Shown here: positions 51,026 to 62,182 of the stretch, in pieces
How positions within the stretch are numbered: the first letter of the stretch is position 1
How the letters are laid out: the number at the start of each line of letters is the position of its first letter
DNA from: Pseudonocardia oceani
GTDB taxonomy: Bacteria; Actinomycetota; Actinomycetes; Mycobacteriales; Pseudonocardiaceae
Direction: 5' to 3'
Assembly (NCBI RefSeq): GCF_019263585.2
Contig: NZ_JADQDF010000001.1
Span: forward strand, 2,356,001-2,420,000
Length of the DNA stretch: 64,000 bases
Translations under genes and position numbers: made by a program
The notes under the pieces: model-generated
Seen by the model: only the letters and a program-made list of their open reading frames with translations
Told to the model about the DNA's origin: nothing
Database searches by the model: none

Positions 51026-52870
51026 GTGGACCAGATCGCGCTCGACCCGGCCGTCCACGACGCCCTCTGCGATCCCGCGCGGCTGCGGGCGCTCGAGCAG
51101 TCGGGGCTCGACTCCCGGTCGGACCCGGAGATGGAGCGCATCGCCACGCGCGTACAGCGCTGGCTCGACGTGCCGGTCGCGCTGGTCACGCTCGTGCAGC
51201 CCGCGCAGCAGGTCTTCCCCGGGTTCGTCGGCCTCCCCGAGCCGTGGGCGTCGCGGCGCGCCACCCCGCTCTCGCACTCGTTCTGCCGGCACGTCGTGGC
51301 CACCGCGGAGCCGCTGATCGTCGAGAACGCCCCCGAGCACCCCCTGGTCCGCGACAACCTCGCGATCCCCGACCTCGGCGTCATGGCCTACGCGGGCATG
51401 CCCCTGACCGACGCCGAGGGGCACGTGCTCGGGTCGCTCTGCGCGATCGACACGCGCCCGCGGCCGTGGACGCCCGGGCAGACCGAGGCGCTGCGCGACC
51501 TCGCGTGGGGATGCTCGGTCGAGCTGCGCCTGCGGCTCGCGCGCTTCGACGCCGAGCAGGAGCGAGCCCGCCGCGACCTGCTGGAGGGCGACCTGCGGAG
51601 GTCGTTCGACCGGAGCCAGTCGATGCTGCTGACCTCGCAGGCGTTCACCCGCACCGCCACGGTCACCGACGTCCGCGACCGGATCTCCGAGCTGGCCTCG
51701 GCCCGGGACGTGGTGGCGCCGAGCTACGTGGGCATCTCGCTGCTCGGTCCCGACGGCCGGTTGCACCGCTACGACGGCCACGCCGGCCTGTACGCCCCGA
51801 GCGGGGCCACCGGCGCTCTCGACGGGACGTCGGCGGTCTACCGGCCCGACGCCCCGGTCCCGTCCGCGGCCTCGGTGCGGCTGGCCCGGATCGTGCACCA
51901 CGGCGACCGCCCCGACTTCGACTCCGCCTACCCCGCGCCGGTGCGGCGGCTGCTGCGCGACCTCGGCCTGCACTCCGTCGTCGCGGTGCCGCTGACGGGC
52001 GACTCGGGCGTCATCGGGTCGATGGTGCTGGGCTGGGACGTGCCCCGCCGCTTCGACCCCGTCGAGCTGCTGCCCCTCACCACGGTCGCCGGGTTCGCCG
52101 CGCAGGCCCTGCACCGCGCGGAGCTGCTGCAGCACCGCATCGGCGTCGCCCAGCAGCTGCAGAACGCCATGCTGTCCCCGCTGCCGTCGGTTCCGGGCCT
52201 GGTCATGGCGGCGCGCTACCGGTCGGCCGACTCCCGCGAGCACGTGGGCGGCGACTGGTACGACGCCGCCGTGCTGCCGGGCGGCCCGTCGGGCGGGAGT
52301 GCCGTCGCCGTCTCCGTCGGGGACGTCCTGGGCCACAACCTGGGCGCGGCCACCGTCATGGGCCAGCTCCGCCCCATGCTGCGCCAGGCCTGCTGGGACC
52401 ACGCCGGGGAGCCGCCCTCGCACGCGCTGGCCGCGCTGGAGTCGGCCACCACCGGGATGGGGCGCGGCGCGATGGGCACGGCCGTGCTCGCCTACCTGCG
52501 CGCCGAGCCGACCGGCGCCTGGGCGGTGAGCTGGACCAACGCCGGGCACCCGCCGCCCGTCGTCCTCGCCCCGGGCGAGCCCCCGCGGCTGCTCGAGGAG
52601 CACGACCACCTGTTCGGCGTCGGCGCGCTGGCCTCGTCCCCGCGGCACGACCACGACGTCCGGCTGGAGCCCGGGTCGCTGCTGTTCCTCTACTCCGACG
52701 GGCTGGTCGAGCAGCGCGGCCACGAGGTCGACGAGGGGCTCGCCCGGCTCACGGCCCTGCTCGACCGCCACCGCGACGTGTCCTGCCAGCGGCTCGTCGA
52801 CATCGTGGTGGAGCGGCTCGCCGCCGACGCGCCCGACGACGTGGTCGTGCTCGCGCTCCGGATCCCCTAG
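51026..52870 (+). CDS. GAF-domain PP2C (SpoIIE-type) phosphatase
   Basis: A 614-residue protein. The first GAF domain (20-170) has VPVALVTLVQPAQQVFPG and TPLSHSFCRHVVATAEPLIV; a second GAF-like domain lies at about 210-380. The C-terminal PP2C domain has HVGGDWYDAAVL, SVGDVLGHNLGAATVMGQ, TNAGHPPPVVLAPGE, LLFLYSDGLVEQRG and DDVVVLALRI, the metal-binding Asp pattern. It likely dephosphorylates an anti-sigma-factor antagonist in response to a GAF ligand or redox signal. GTG at 51026 was taken as the start. Confidence 0.9.
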   Translation: MDQIALDPAVHDALCDPARLRALEQSGLDSRSDPEMERIATRVQRWLDVPVALVTLVQPAQQVFPGFVGLPEPWASRRATPLSHSFCRHVVATAEPLIVENAPEHPLVRDNLAIPDLGVMAYAGMPLTDAEGHVLGSLCAIDTRPRPWTPGQTEALRDLAWGCSVELRLRLARFDAEQERARRDLLEGDLRRSFDRSQSMLLTSQAFTRTATVTDVRDRISELASARDVVAPSYVGISLLGPDGRLHRYDGHAGLYAPSGATGALDGTSAVYRPDAPVPSAASVRLARIVHHGDRPDFDSAYPAPVRRLLRDLGLHSVVAVPLTGDSGVIGSMVLGWDVPRRFDPVELLPLTTVAGFAAQALHRAELLQHRIGVAQQLQNAMLSPLPSVPGLVMAARYRSADSREHVGGDWYDAAVLPGGPSGGSAVAVSVGDVLGHNLGAATVMGQLRPMLRQACWDHAGEPPSHALAALESATTGMGRGAMGTAVLAYLRAEPTGAWAVSWTNAGHPPPVVLAPGEPPRLLEEHDHLFGVGALASSPRHDHDVRLEPGSLLFLYSDGLVEQRGHEVDEGLARLTALLDRHRDVSCQRLVDIVVERLAADAPDDVVVLALRIP

Positions 52871-52966
52871 GGCCCGGCGCCGGAGGCGGCCGCCTCGTCG
52901 ACGATCTCCGCCACCACGTCCTGGATGCCCGCCATGCCGGTACGGACCGGCACCGCGCCCGGGAAC

Positions 52967-53857
52967 TCATCGCGCCGGCCAGCCCACCCCCGGTGCCGGG
53001 GCCCGGGCGACGCGCACCTGCCCGGTCCGCGGGCCGCCCCAGGGGTCGAGGTGGTTCCAGACCGCCTCCATGACGAACAGCGTGCGGCCGTCGTCGCCGC
53101 CGAGCATGAGGGCGAAGGCGCTGCGGTCGAGCGGGATGCGGTCGAGCACCTCCCCGCCCTCGGCGACGCGGACGCAGTCCTTGTCGTCCTCGGCGCGGCC
53201 GAAGGAGGCGGCGGAGGTCCAGACGGCGCCGTCGGCGTCGATGCAGATGCCGTCGGGGGTGACGCCGTCGGCCCAGACGCGGCGGTTCCCCAGGCTCCCG
53301 TCGTCGGCGATGTCGAAGGCCAGCAGCGTGTCGGCGAAGGAGTCGGCGACGATCAGCGTGCCGCCGTCGGGCGTCACGGCCATCCCGTTGCCGAACCGGA
53401 TGCCGTCGGCCACCCGCCGCACCGCGCCGCCCGGGGTGACCAGGGCGATCACGCCGGGTACGAACTCGGCGGTGCCGGCGAAGAAGCCGAGGAGGTCGAA
53501 GTCGGAGCCGTTGACGTAGACGTTCCCCCTTCCGTCGACGACGAGCTCGTTCCAGCCCGACGCGATCCCGCTCAGGTCGGCGTGAACGACGATCTCGCCA
53601 TCGTGCTCGCGGCGCAGCAGCAGCCCGGGGCGGCCCTTGGTGACGAGCAGCATCCGGCCGTCGGGCAGCCAGTCGATCGAGTGCGGGCCGAGGTCGTGGT
53701 CGGCGAGCACGACCTCGGCGGTGCCGTCGAGGTCGACGGCGACGATCTCGTCGGCGCCCCAGTGGCAGAACCAGAGGCGGCCGTCGTGCCAGCGGGGGGA
53801 CTCGCCGATCACGAGGTCGGCGAGCAGGACGCGGGTGGTGGTGGCGGTGCCTGTCAT
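52967..53857 (-). CDS. SMP-30/gluconolactonase-type beta-propeller
   Basis: A 296-residue six-bladed propeller: VIGESPRWHDGRLWFCHWGA (metal Glu), GWNELVVDGRGNVYVNGS (metal Asn), GNGMAVTPDGGTLIVADSF and PDGICIDADGAVWTSA (metal Asp). The family hydrolyses lactones such as gluconolactone. ATG at 53857 is chosen; an ATG-equivalent start 12 codons upstream is possible. Cytosolic; no signal peptide. Confidence 0.88.
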   Translation of the reverse strand: MTGTATTTRVLLADLVIGESPRWHDGRLWFCHWGADEIVAVDLDGTAEVVLADHDLGPHSIDWLPDGRMLLVTKGRPGLLLRREHDGEIVVHADLSGIASGWNELVVDGRGNVYVNGSDFDLLGFFAGTAEFVPGVIALVTPGGAVRRVADGIRFGNGMAVTPDGGTLIVADSFADTLLAFDIADDGSLGNRRVWADGVTPDGICIDADGAVWTSAASFGRAEDDKDCVRVAEGGEVLDRIPLDRSAFALMLGGDDGRTLFVMEAVWNHLDPWGGPRTGQVRVARAPAPGVGWPAR

Positions 53858-53962
53858 GCCTTCCACACGGTCGACCCCTGACCTCCTCGACACCGCTACG
53901 GAGTGATCTGCATCACAGGGACGGTCGCAGATCCCCGGGCCACGGCCCTACCGTTCCCCGCC

Positions 53963-54394
53963 ATGGACCCCGCCACGATCCGGCAGCACATCGTCGACAC
54001 CCACCCCGGCACGTACGTCCTCGAGGCCAACGGCGACCTGTACTTCGTCCACGACCCCGCTCGCGACCTCCCGCCCGAGCGCCAGCTGCCGTGGGCCACG
54101 ATCGTCACCTCCGACGCCCACGACACGGCGTCCGACCTCGGCCGCCCCGGCGTCTTCCGGCTCAACATCGGCCTGCCCAAGGCGCTGTTCGCCGAGCTGT
54201 GGCCGGCCGGCGCCGAGCACGACCGCACTGCCCTCGACGTGCTCGTGCCGCACCCCGTCTACGGCCCGATGCACTGGGTGGCGGTGCTCAACCCGGACAC
54301 CTCCTGGCCGACGGTCCGCGACCTGCTCGCCCGCGCCCACGCCCTCGCCGAGCGCAAGTACGCCAACGCGTCGCGGCGGCGGGACGGGGCGTGA
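53963..54394 (+). CDS. DUF6194-type protein
   Basis: A 143-residue protein of the kind I know as DUF6194: IRQHIVDTHPGTYVLEANGD, LPWATIVTSDAHDTASDLGR, FRLNIGLPKALFAEL and WVAVLNPDTSWPTVRDLL. Function unknown; the fold resembles the MmcQ/YjbR group. ATG at 53963. Confidence 0.72.
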   Translation: MDPATIRQHIVDTHPGTYVLEANGDLYFVHDPARDLPPERQLPWATIVTSDAHDTASDLGRPGVFRLNIGLPKALFAELWPAGAEHDRTALDVLVPHPVYGPMHWVAVLNPDTSWPTVRDLLARAHALAERKYANASRRRDGA

Positions 54395-54400
54395 AGTACC

Positions 54401-54462
54401 GCGTGAGCGGTACATCACGGCTGTTCCGAGGCCGCCGAACTGCCGTGGTGTACCGCTCACGC
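54401..54462. terminator. 21-bp inverted repeat between convergent genes
   Basis: Arms 54401-54421 and 54442-54462 match at 20 of 21 positions with a 20-base loop. It lies just after the DUF6194 gene and before the end of the minus-strand amidohydrolase relic. Likely a terminator for both; the arm contains GTGAGCGGTACA, so an operator or mobile repeat cannot be excluded. Confidence 0.6.
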
Positions 54463-54488
54463 GCCGTGCGTCGGGCGCCGTGACCCTC

Positions 54489-55006
54489 TCATTCTGAGAC
54501 CCCGGCGCGAGCGGGCTCGTCGAACTCCCGGTGCCGCGACGAACCCGCCATGACCCACCCCGCGCCGACCGCGTCGGTGCCGGCCAGGAGCGGCACGCCC
54601 TCCTCGTCGAGGATGCCGGTGAGCCGCAGCTGGAGGTCGTAGAGCGCGTCCGCCTGCCGGCGCACCTCGGCGACCGCGGCGTCGGCGCTCCCGGCGTTCA
54701 TCGGCGTCAGCAGCGCCCCGGGCAGCGCCGGCACCGCGGGCGAGTTCGCAGGCAGTCCGAGCGTCCCCTCCCGGCGGCGGCGCAGCAGCTCCGCCGGGTC
54801 GGCGCGCTGCAGCGGGGCGCGTGGACGTCGACGAACCCCGGGACCACCCACGTCCCCGCCGCGTCGACGACCTCCGCGCCCGCCGGAGCCGCACCCGGCC
54901 CGACCGCTGTGATCCGTCCGCCCTCGATCACGACGTCCTGCCCGGGCGCGACGCCCCCGGCCCGCGTGTCGACGACGGCGGCCCCGGCCAGGACCAGCGG
55001 CCTCAC
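54489..55006 (-). pseudogene. Decayed amidohydrolase
   Basis: The start (VRPLVLAGAAVVDTRAGG, DVVIEGGRITAVGPG, TWVVPGFVDVHA) is the N-terminal part of an amidohydrolase, ending at the first metal His. A frame change follows, and the end (DALYDLQLRLTGILDEEGV, PLLAGTDAVGAGWV, MAGSS) is the C-terminal part with the GTDA metal site. The middle, about 250 residues with the other metal ligands, is missing. So it is a deletion plus frameshift. Its GTG overlaps the upstream esterase in GTGA. Confidence 0.72.
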
Positions 55007-55905
55007 GACTGCAGCGCCCCGGCCAGGGCCCGCACCTGCGCCTTCCGGAACTCCCGCGAGATCGCCGCCTTCGGCTCCACCCCGTCGAACCCGTGGTACG
55101 CGCCGGGGAAGACCTGCACCTCGCACGCCACGCCCGCCTCGCGCAGCCGTGCGGCGTGGGCGAGGTCCTCGTCGTGGAACAGGTCGAGGTCGCCGAGCCC
55201 GATCCACGCGGGCGGCAGGCCCGCGAGGTCCTCGTGGCGGGCGGGCGCGGCGAGCCCGGAGACGGTGCCGTGCGCGGCGTCGCCCAGGTAGGCCGCCCAC
55301 CCGAAGCGGTTGGAGCGCTGGTCCCACACCCGGAAGGCGCTCTCGTCGAGGTCGGTGCGCAGCGTCGTCCGGTCGTCGAGCATCGGGTAGGACAGCAGCT
55401 GGAACACCGGCGCCACCTCGCCGCGCTCGCGGGCCAGGAGGGCGAGTCCGGCGGCCAGGCCGCCACCGGCGCTGGCGCCGCCGACCGCGATCCGCGCCCG
55501 GTCGACGCCGGGCAGCCCGGCCAGCGCGACGAGCCCGGCGTGGCAGTCCTCCAGCGGCACCGGGAACGGGTGCTCCGGGCTCAGCCGGTACTCCACCGAC
55601 GCGACGACGACCTGCAGCTCCTCGCTGACGGCCCGGCACAGGCCGTCGTCCTGCGCGGCGGTCCCGATCACGAACCCGCCGCCGTGGACCCACAGCAGCG
55701 CGGCGCCGGTGGGCGACGCCGGGCGGAACACGCGCATCGACGCGCCCGCCCCGAGCGCGACGGTCTCCGCCCCCTTCCCGGAGCCGGGCAGCCGTCCGGC
55801 CAGGCGGGACAGGAACCGCACCGGCCGCAGCGTGCGCGGGCCGACGACGCGGCGGGGCAGCCGGCGGGCGAGGGTCAGGCTGGGGTGGAACGGCGAGTCC
55901 GGCAC
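55003..55905 (-). CDS. HSL-type alpha/beta hydrolase (esterase)
   Basis: A 300-residue esterase with the oxyanion motif LLWVHGGGFVIGTAAQDD and nucleophile VGGASAGGGLAAGLAL of the hormone-sensitive lipase family. The histidine is in FPGAYHGFDG, the acid Asp in LGDLDLFHDED. It cleaves short-chain esters or lactones. The frame starts MPDSPFHPSLTLARRLP at 55905. It diverges from an AraC-type gene (82-base gap), which may control it. Confidence 0.9.
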   Translation of the reverse strand: MPDSPFHPSLTLARRLPRRVVGPRTLRPVRFLSRLAGRLPGSGKGAETVALGAGASMRVFRPASPTGAALLWVHGGGFVIGTAAQDDGLCRAVSEELQVVVASVEYRLSPEHPFPVPLEDCHAGLVALAGLPGVDRARIAVGGASAGGGLAAGLALLARERGEVAPVFQLLSYPMLDDRTTLRTDLDESAFRVWDQRSNRFGWAAYLGDAAHGTVSGLAAPARHEDLAGLPPAWIGLGDLDLFHDEDLAHAARLREAGVACEVQVFPGAYHGFDGVEPKAAISREFRKAQVRALAGALQS

Positions 55906-55987
55906 GCGGCGATCGTCGCACCCATCGGCGTTGACCGGCGGCGACCGCGGGGGGACGATCGGCCGAACCCGCGGAGGAGGTCGCCGG

Positions 55988-56944
55988 ATGGCCGTGTGGG
56001 ACGTCGCCGCCCGGCCCGACCGGGAGCAGTTCGACTACTGGCACGAGGTCATCTGCCAGGCCTTCGTCCCCCTGACCCCGAGCCGCGCCGAGCAGGGCCC
56101 CGGTTTCGCCGCGCGGGTGGAGACGCGGCCGCTGCAGCGGGTCGTCCGCGCGAGCATCGCCTCGCAGCCGCAGCGGACCGCGCACGGCCCCGCCGAGGTC
56201 GCACGCACGCACGGCGCCTACTACTTCGTGAACCTGCAGCTGGAGGGCCGGTGCGAGGCGCGGCAGGGGCGCACGGCGTCGGTGGTCGAGCCCGGGCAGT
56301 TCACCGTCGTCGACACCACCGAGCCCTACTGGTTCGACTTCGACGGCCCCTGGCGGATGCTGTCCTACCGCCTCCCCCACGAGCTCCTCGACGCCCGGCC
56401 CGGGCTGCTGGCCCCGCACCTCGCGGGCAACCGCGACGCCAGCGGTGCGGGCGGGGTGGTGACGGCGCTGCTGGCCGCCCTGTGGGACGTCGACGACTCG
56501 ACGCCGCCCGGCGCCCGCGCCGACCTCGAGCTCGCGCTCGCCTCGGCCGTGTCCGCCGCGCTGGCCCGGAGCCCCGCGCCGCAGGAGCCGCTGCGCGAGG
56601 TGCTGCGCGCCGAGGTCCTGCGGTACGTGCGGGCGCGCCTGGGCGACCGCTCGCTGTCGGTGGCGTCGGTGTGCCGGCGCTTCGCCGTCGCCCCGCGCAC
56701 TCTGCACGCCGCGTTCGCCGGCAGCGGCACGACGTTCGCCGCGACCGTTCGCACGCTGCGCCTGGAGCGCTGCGCCGCGCTGCTGGCCGATCCGGCCGTG
56801 ACGGGCACGATCACCGAGGTCGCGGCGTCGGCCGGCTTCGACGACCCGGCGTCGTTCAGCCGCGCGTTCCGCCGGGAGTTCGGCTGCGCGCCCGGCGACG
56901 TGCGGCGCGGCGCACGAACTGCACGGCCACCGCACACGCGATGA
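55988..56944 (+). CDS. AraC-family transcriptional regulator
   Basis: A 318-residue regulator. N-terminal cupin-like AraC-binding domain (REQFDYWHEVICQAFVPL, VEPGQFTVVDTTEPYWFDF) and C-terminal double HTH (LSVASVCRRFAVAPRTLHAA, GTITEVAASAGFDDPASFSR and the AraC end RREFGCAPGDVRR). ATG at 55988 has GGAGGAGG upstream. Probable activator of the divergent esterase or of the acyl-CoA dehydrogenase downstream. Confidence 0.92.
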   Translation: MAVWDVAARPDREQFDYWHEVICQAFVPLTPSRAEQGPGFAARVETRPLQRVVRASIASQPQRTAHGPAEVARTHGAYYFVNLQLEGRCEARQGRTASVVEPGQFTVVDTTEPYWFDFDGPWRMLSYRLPHELLDARPGLLAPHLAGNRDASGAGGVVTALLAALWDVDDSTPPGARADLELALASAVSAALARSPAPQEPLREVLRAEVLRYVRARLGDRSLSVASVCRRFAVAPRTLHAAFAGSGTTFAATVRTLRLERCAALLADPAVTGTITEVAASAGFDDPASFSRAFRREFGCAPGDVRRGARTARPPHTR

Positions 56945-57002
56945 CGAGACCGGCCGCCCCGGCGCGGGCGACCCTGGCTGCTCCGCCGTCCCGAGGAGCC
57001 CG

Positions 57003-58238
57003 ATGTCCGTCTCGTTCTCGCTGTCGCCCGAGCAGGTGCAGCTGAAGAAGGCCGCGCGCGCGTTCGCCGAGGCCCACCTGCGCGACCTCGCCGCCGCCGT
57101 CCGCGCCGAGCCCGACCCCGCCCGCCGCGCCGCGCTCGCCCGCCCCGCCTTCGAGCGCGCCGTCGAGGCCGGGTTCCTCAAGGGCTTCGTGCCGGTGCCC
57201 TTCGGCGGGGCCGCGACCGGGGGGGTCGACGCCGCCGTGCTCATCGAGGAGTGGGCCGCCCACAGCCCGGACTTCGTCATCTCGATGGCCGGGCCGCTCA
57301 TCGCGCTCGCGCCCGTCTACGAGGTGGGCACGCCCGAGCAGATCCGCCGGTTCGTCGCCCCGTTCCTCGCCGACTCCGGCGCGCCCGTAGCGGCGATGGC
57401 GTACTCCGAGCCCGGTGGCAGCGCCAACTTCGATGCCGCCGCCCCCGCGGAGGGCACCCGGACCACCGCCGTGCACGACGGCGACGACTACGTCATCAAC
57501 GGACGCAAGGCGTGGGCGTCGCACCTGCCCGGCTGGGACGGCGACGGCCCCGACGTCATGACGATCGTCTGCCGCGCCCCGGGCGGGGTGTCGCTGGTGG
57601 TCGCCGAGCGCGAGCACCTCGCCGGGCGCATCGAGGTCGAGGAGGTCTACGACCTGCCCGGGCTGCGCGGCTGCCTCACCGCCCGCGTGCGGCTCGTCGA
57701 CGTCCGCGTGCCCCGGGCCAACCTGCTCGGCGAGGAGGGGCAGGGCGTCGCGCTGACCCGCAACGCCTTCGTCGGCAGCGGGGCCTCCATCGGCACGTTC
57801 GCCGTGGCGGCGATGCGCGAGGCGTTCGACGTCGCCCACCGCTTCGCCACCACCGAGAAGCGCGGCGGCGCCGTCCCGATCATCGAGCACCAGTCCGTCG
57901 CCGACCTCCTGGCCGACGCCAAGAGCCGCATCGAGGCCGTCCGCCTGCTCTCCTGGCGCGCCCTGGACGCCGCGCTGTCCGGCCATCCCTCGGGCCTGGA
58001 GTGGGCGCTGCACGCCAAGGTGCTGGGCTCCGAGACCGGTGTCGAGGTGATCACCAAGCTGATGGGGGTGGTCGGCGTCTCGGCCTACGACGAGCGGTTC
58101 CCGTTGGTCCGGTACCTCGACGACGCGCTGGCCTACCCGGTCATCGAGGGCTCCAACACCGGGGTGCGGCGCCGCCAGCTCCAGGAGCTGCTGCGCACCC
58201 CGGGTTACGACCCGCTGGCCGCGTCCGGGATGAGCTGA
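57003..58238 (+). CDS. Acyl-CoA dehydrogenase family protein
   Basis: A 411-residue acyl-CoA dehydrogenase. FSLSPEQVQLKKAARAFAEA starts the helical N-domain; MAYSEPGGSANFDAA and DYVINGRKAWASHLPG contribute to FAD and substrate binding. The C-terminal domain shows TKLMGVVGVSAYDERFPLVR, YLDDALAYPVIEGSN. The catalytic Glu position cannot be set with certainty. It oxidises an acyl-CoA to the enoyl-CoA. It follows the AraC gene by 58 bases. Confidence 0.9.
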   Translation: MSVSFSLSPEQVQLKKAARAFAEAHLRDLAAAVRAEPDPARRAALARPAFERAVEAGFLKGFVPVPFGGAATGGVDAAVLIEEWAAHSPDFVISMAGPLIALAPVYEVGTPEQIRRFVAPFLADSGAPVAAMAYSEPGGSANFDAAAPAEGTRTTAVHDGDDYVINGRKAWASHLPGWDGDGPDVMTIVCRAPGGVSLVVAEREHLAGRIEVEEVYDLPGLRGCLTARVRLVDVRVPRANLLGEEGQGVALTRNAFVGSGASIGTFAVAAMREAFDVAHRFATTEKRGGAVPIIEHQSVADLLADAKSRIEAVRLLSWRALDAALSGHPSGLEWALHAKVLGSETGVEVITKLMGVVGVSAYDERFPLVRYLDDALAYPVIEGSNTGVRRRQLQELLRTPGYDPLAASGMS

Positions 58239-58242
58239 CGCC

Positions 58243-58658
58243 TCAGCCGCGCATCCGGCCCGTGCCGAGCAGCTGCTGGGCGACGTCGGCGATGCGGCGG
58301 CGGTCGTGGCGGGCGACGCGGCGCAGCATGTCGAGCGACCACGCCCACCCCGGGCACGTCGCGGTACACGTCGAGCGAGCCGACGACGATCCCGTTCGGC
58401 CGCACCGGCACCCCGAGCATCGCGCGCACCCCCAGCTCCTCGACGGATCTCCTCCAGCCGATTGCCCGGGCCGTCGCTCGCCGCCACGTAGCGCAGGGTG
58501 TTCTGCTCGTCGGCGACCATCAGCCCGCTTCCGCTGACGCCGAACAGGTCGACGCACGCGGTCACGGTCTCGCGCAGCGCCTGCTCCAGCCTCTGGTCCC
58601 GCACCCCGCTCAGGCGGCGCAGGCTCGCACCCAGGGAGTCCTGGTCGATCTCCGGTAT
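58243..58658 (-). pseudogene. Decayed GAF-domain protein with lost start codon
   Basis: Three frames give a GAF protein in pieces: PEIDQDSLGASLRRLSGVRD through GVSGSGLMVADEQNTLRYVA, then AMLGVPVRPNGIVVGSLDVY, then SLDMLRRVARHDRRRIADVA and QQLLGTGRMRG to the stop at 58243. At least two shifts (about 58440 and 58350) break it. A GGAGGAGG site ends 5 bases before position 58658, where ATA stands in place of the expected ATG. All signs agree on a pseudogene. Confidence 0.72.
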
Positions 58659-58837
58659 GGCGGGCCTCCTCCCGGTCCGGCCGACGGTCACGACGGGTCG
58701 ACGGGCTCCGCGCGGGAGCGGTCGGCGAGGGCGGCCTGGCGCAGGATCGATCAGACGCCGCGGCGCGACCGCCCGTCGACGCTCGCGCCGCGGCGGCGGG
58801 CAGGACATGATCGGGTGGAACCCCTGGAGGAGATCCG

Positions 58838-60502
58838 ATGGTCCGTCTCGCCACCCGTCTCGGCGGCCTCGTCGCCGACGCCGTGCTCGGCCTGCCGCTG
58901 CGCACGAGCGCCTACGAGGTGCAGCGCGACCTCGCCGTCCCCGTCGCCGACGGGGTGTCGCTGCTCGGGGACCTGTACCGACCGTCGCGCGGCCCCGGCC
59001 CGCAGCCCGTGGTGCTGATCCGGCTGCCCTACGGCCGCACCGGCCTGGCCGCCCACGGCTTCGTGACGCCGTTCGTCCGGCGCGGCCTGCAGGTCTTCGT
59101 GCAGTCCACCCGCGGGACGTTCGGCTCGGGCGGCCACTTCCGGCCGTTCACCACCGAGCACGACGACGGCCTCGCCACCGTCGCGTGGCTGCGCGAGCAG
59201 ACCTGGTGCGACGGCCGCGTCGCCACCACCGGCGGCAGCTACTTCGGGCACACGCAGTGGGCCATCGCCCCCTACGTCGACCCGCCGCTGGTGGCGGCCT
59301 CGCCGCACATCACGGCCTCGAAGATCACCCGGGCGTTCTACGAGAACGGCGCCCCGATGCTGCACACGGCGCTGACCTGGGCGGCGCAGATCGGGCGCCA
59401 GGAGGTGGGCGGACCGCTCGCGCCGCTGCCCCACCCCCGCCTCGAGGCCCGGCTCCGCCGGGCCATGCGCGCGCTCCCCCTGCAGGCCGCCGACACGACC
59501 GCGGTCGGCGCCCCGGTCGCGTTCTGGCGCGACTTCGTCACCCACGCCGAGCCCGGCGACCCGTTCTGGTCGGTCGCCGACCACGACGGGGCCGACTTCT
59601 CCCGCATGCCACCGGTCAACATGGTCACCGGTTGGTGGGACCTGTTCGCGGCGGGTCAGCTCGACGACTACCGCCGCCTGCGCGAGGCGGGCGTCCCCGC
59701 CCGGATCGTGGTCGGCCCGTGGCTGCACGGCGAGCCGGGCGAGATCAAGGAGCTCCTGCGCAGCGACGTCACGTGGCTGACCCACCACCTGCTCGGCGGC
59801 CCGCCCCCCGCGGGCGCGCCCGTGCGCCTGTACCTGCAGCAGGCCGACCGCTGGCTCGACCTCGACGCGTGGCCGCCGCCCGCGGCCCGGGCCGTCCGCC
59901 ACCACCTGCAGGCCGGCGGCGGGCTCGCCGAGGAGGCCGGGACCGACGCCGAACCCAGCCGCTTCGTCCACGACCCGGCCGACCCGACCCCGACCGTCGG
60001 CGGGCCCACGCTCAAGCCCCCGGGCAAGCAGGCCGACAACCGCGCCGTCGAGGCCCGCCCGGACGTCCTGGTGTTCACCGGGCCCGTCCTCTCCGCCGAC
60101 GTCGACGTCGTCGGCCCGGTGCGCGCGCGGGTGCACGTGCGCCCCTCGCTGGAGCACGCCGACGTGTTCGTCCGCGTCTGCGACGTCGACGCCGAGGGCG
60201 TGTCGCGCAACGTCGTCGACGGCATCCGGCGCCTCGACCCGCGCACGGTGCCGGGCCCGGACGTCACCGTCGGCGAGGACGGGGTGCTCGCCGTCGACGT
60301 CGAGCTGTTCCCGACGGCGTACCGGGTGCGGGCCGGGCACCGCCTGCGGGTGCAGGTCAGCGGCGGGGCGTTCCCGCGGTTCGCCCGCAACACCGGGACC
60401 GGCGAGCCGCTGGGCACCGCGACGGCGGGGCGGGCCTGCCGGTTCGAGGTGCACCACGACGCGGCGCACCCGTCGTACGTGGAGCTGCCGGTGCTCACCT
60501 GA
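58838..60502 (+). CDS. CocE/NonD-family hydrolase (X-Pro dipeptidyl-peptidase type)
   Basis: A 554-residue hydrolase. Nucleophile region VATTGGSYFGHTQWAIAPYV (Ser in GGSYFG), the acid in NMVTGWWDLFAAGQLDDYR, and the histidine in VVGPWLHGEPGE. The C-terminal jelly-roll domain (DVLVFTGPVLSADVDVVGPV, YRVRAGHRLRVQVSGGAFPRF) is usual in CocE-like esterases. No signal peptide is obvious. ATG at 58838 has GGAGGAG. Confidence 0.9.
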   Translation: MVRLATRLGGLVADAVLGLPLRTSAYEVQRDLAVPVADGVSLLGDLYRPSRGPGPQPVVLIRLPYGRTGLAAHGFVTPFVRRGLQVFVQSTRGTFGSGGHFRPFTTEHDDGLATVAWLREQTWCDGRVATTGGSYFGHTQWAIAPYVDPPLVAASPHITASKITRAFYENGAPMLHTALTWAAQIGRQEVGGPLAPLPHPRLEARLRRAMRALPLQAADTTAVGAPVAFWRDFVTHAEPGDPFWSVADHDGADFSRMPPVNMVTGWWDLFAAGQLDDYRRLREAGVPARIVVGPWLHGEPGEIKELLRSDVTWLTHHLLGGPPPAGAPVRLYLQQADRWLDLDAWPPPAARAVRHHLQAGGGLAEEAGTDAEPSRFVHDPADPTPTVGGPTLKPPGKQADNRAVEARPDVLVFTGPVLSADVDVVGPVRARVHVRPSLEHADVFVRVCDVDAEGVSRNVVDGIRRLDPRTVPGPDVTVGEDGVLAVDVELFPTAYRVRAGHRLRVQVSGGAFPRFARNTGTGEPLGTATAGRACRFEVHHDAAHPSYVELPVLT

Positions 60503-60506
60503 GGGG

Positions 60507-62120
<1,614 letters not shown>

Positions 62121-62182
62121 GGACCCACCCCGTTCCTCGTCTTCGGCCTGCGCGCGCCGCGACGCTACCGGGGGGCGGGGGT

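Noticed and set aside
52883-52896. GAGGCGGCCGCCTC palindrome after the phosphatase
   Set aside because: Short GC palindrome in GC-rich DNA without a loop or T-run; may be part of a small relic (minus-strand MAGIQDVVAEIVDEAAA) and was not called a terminator.
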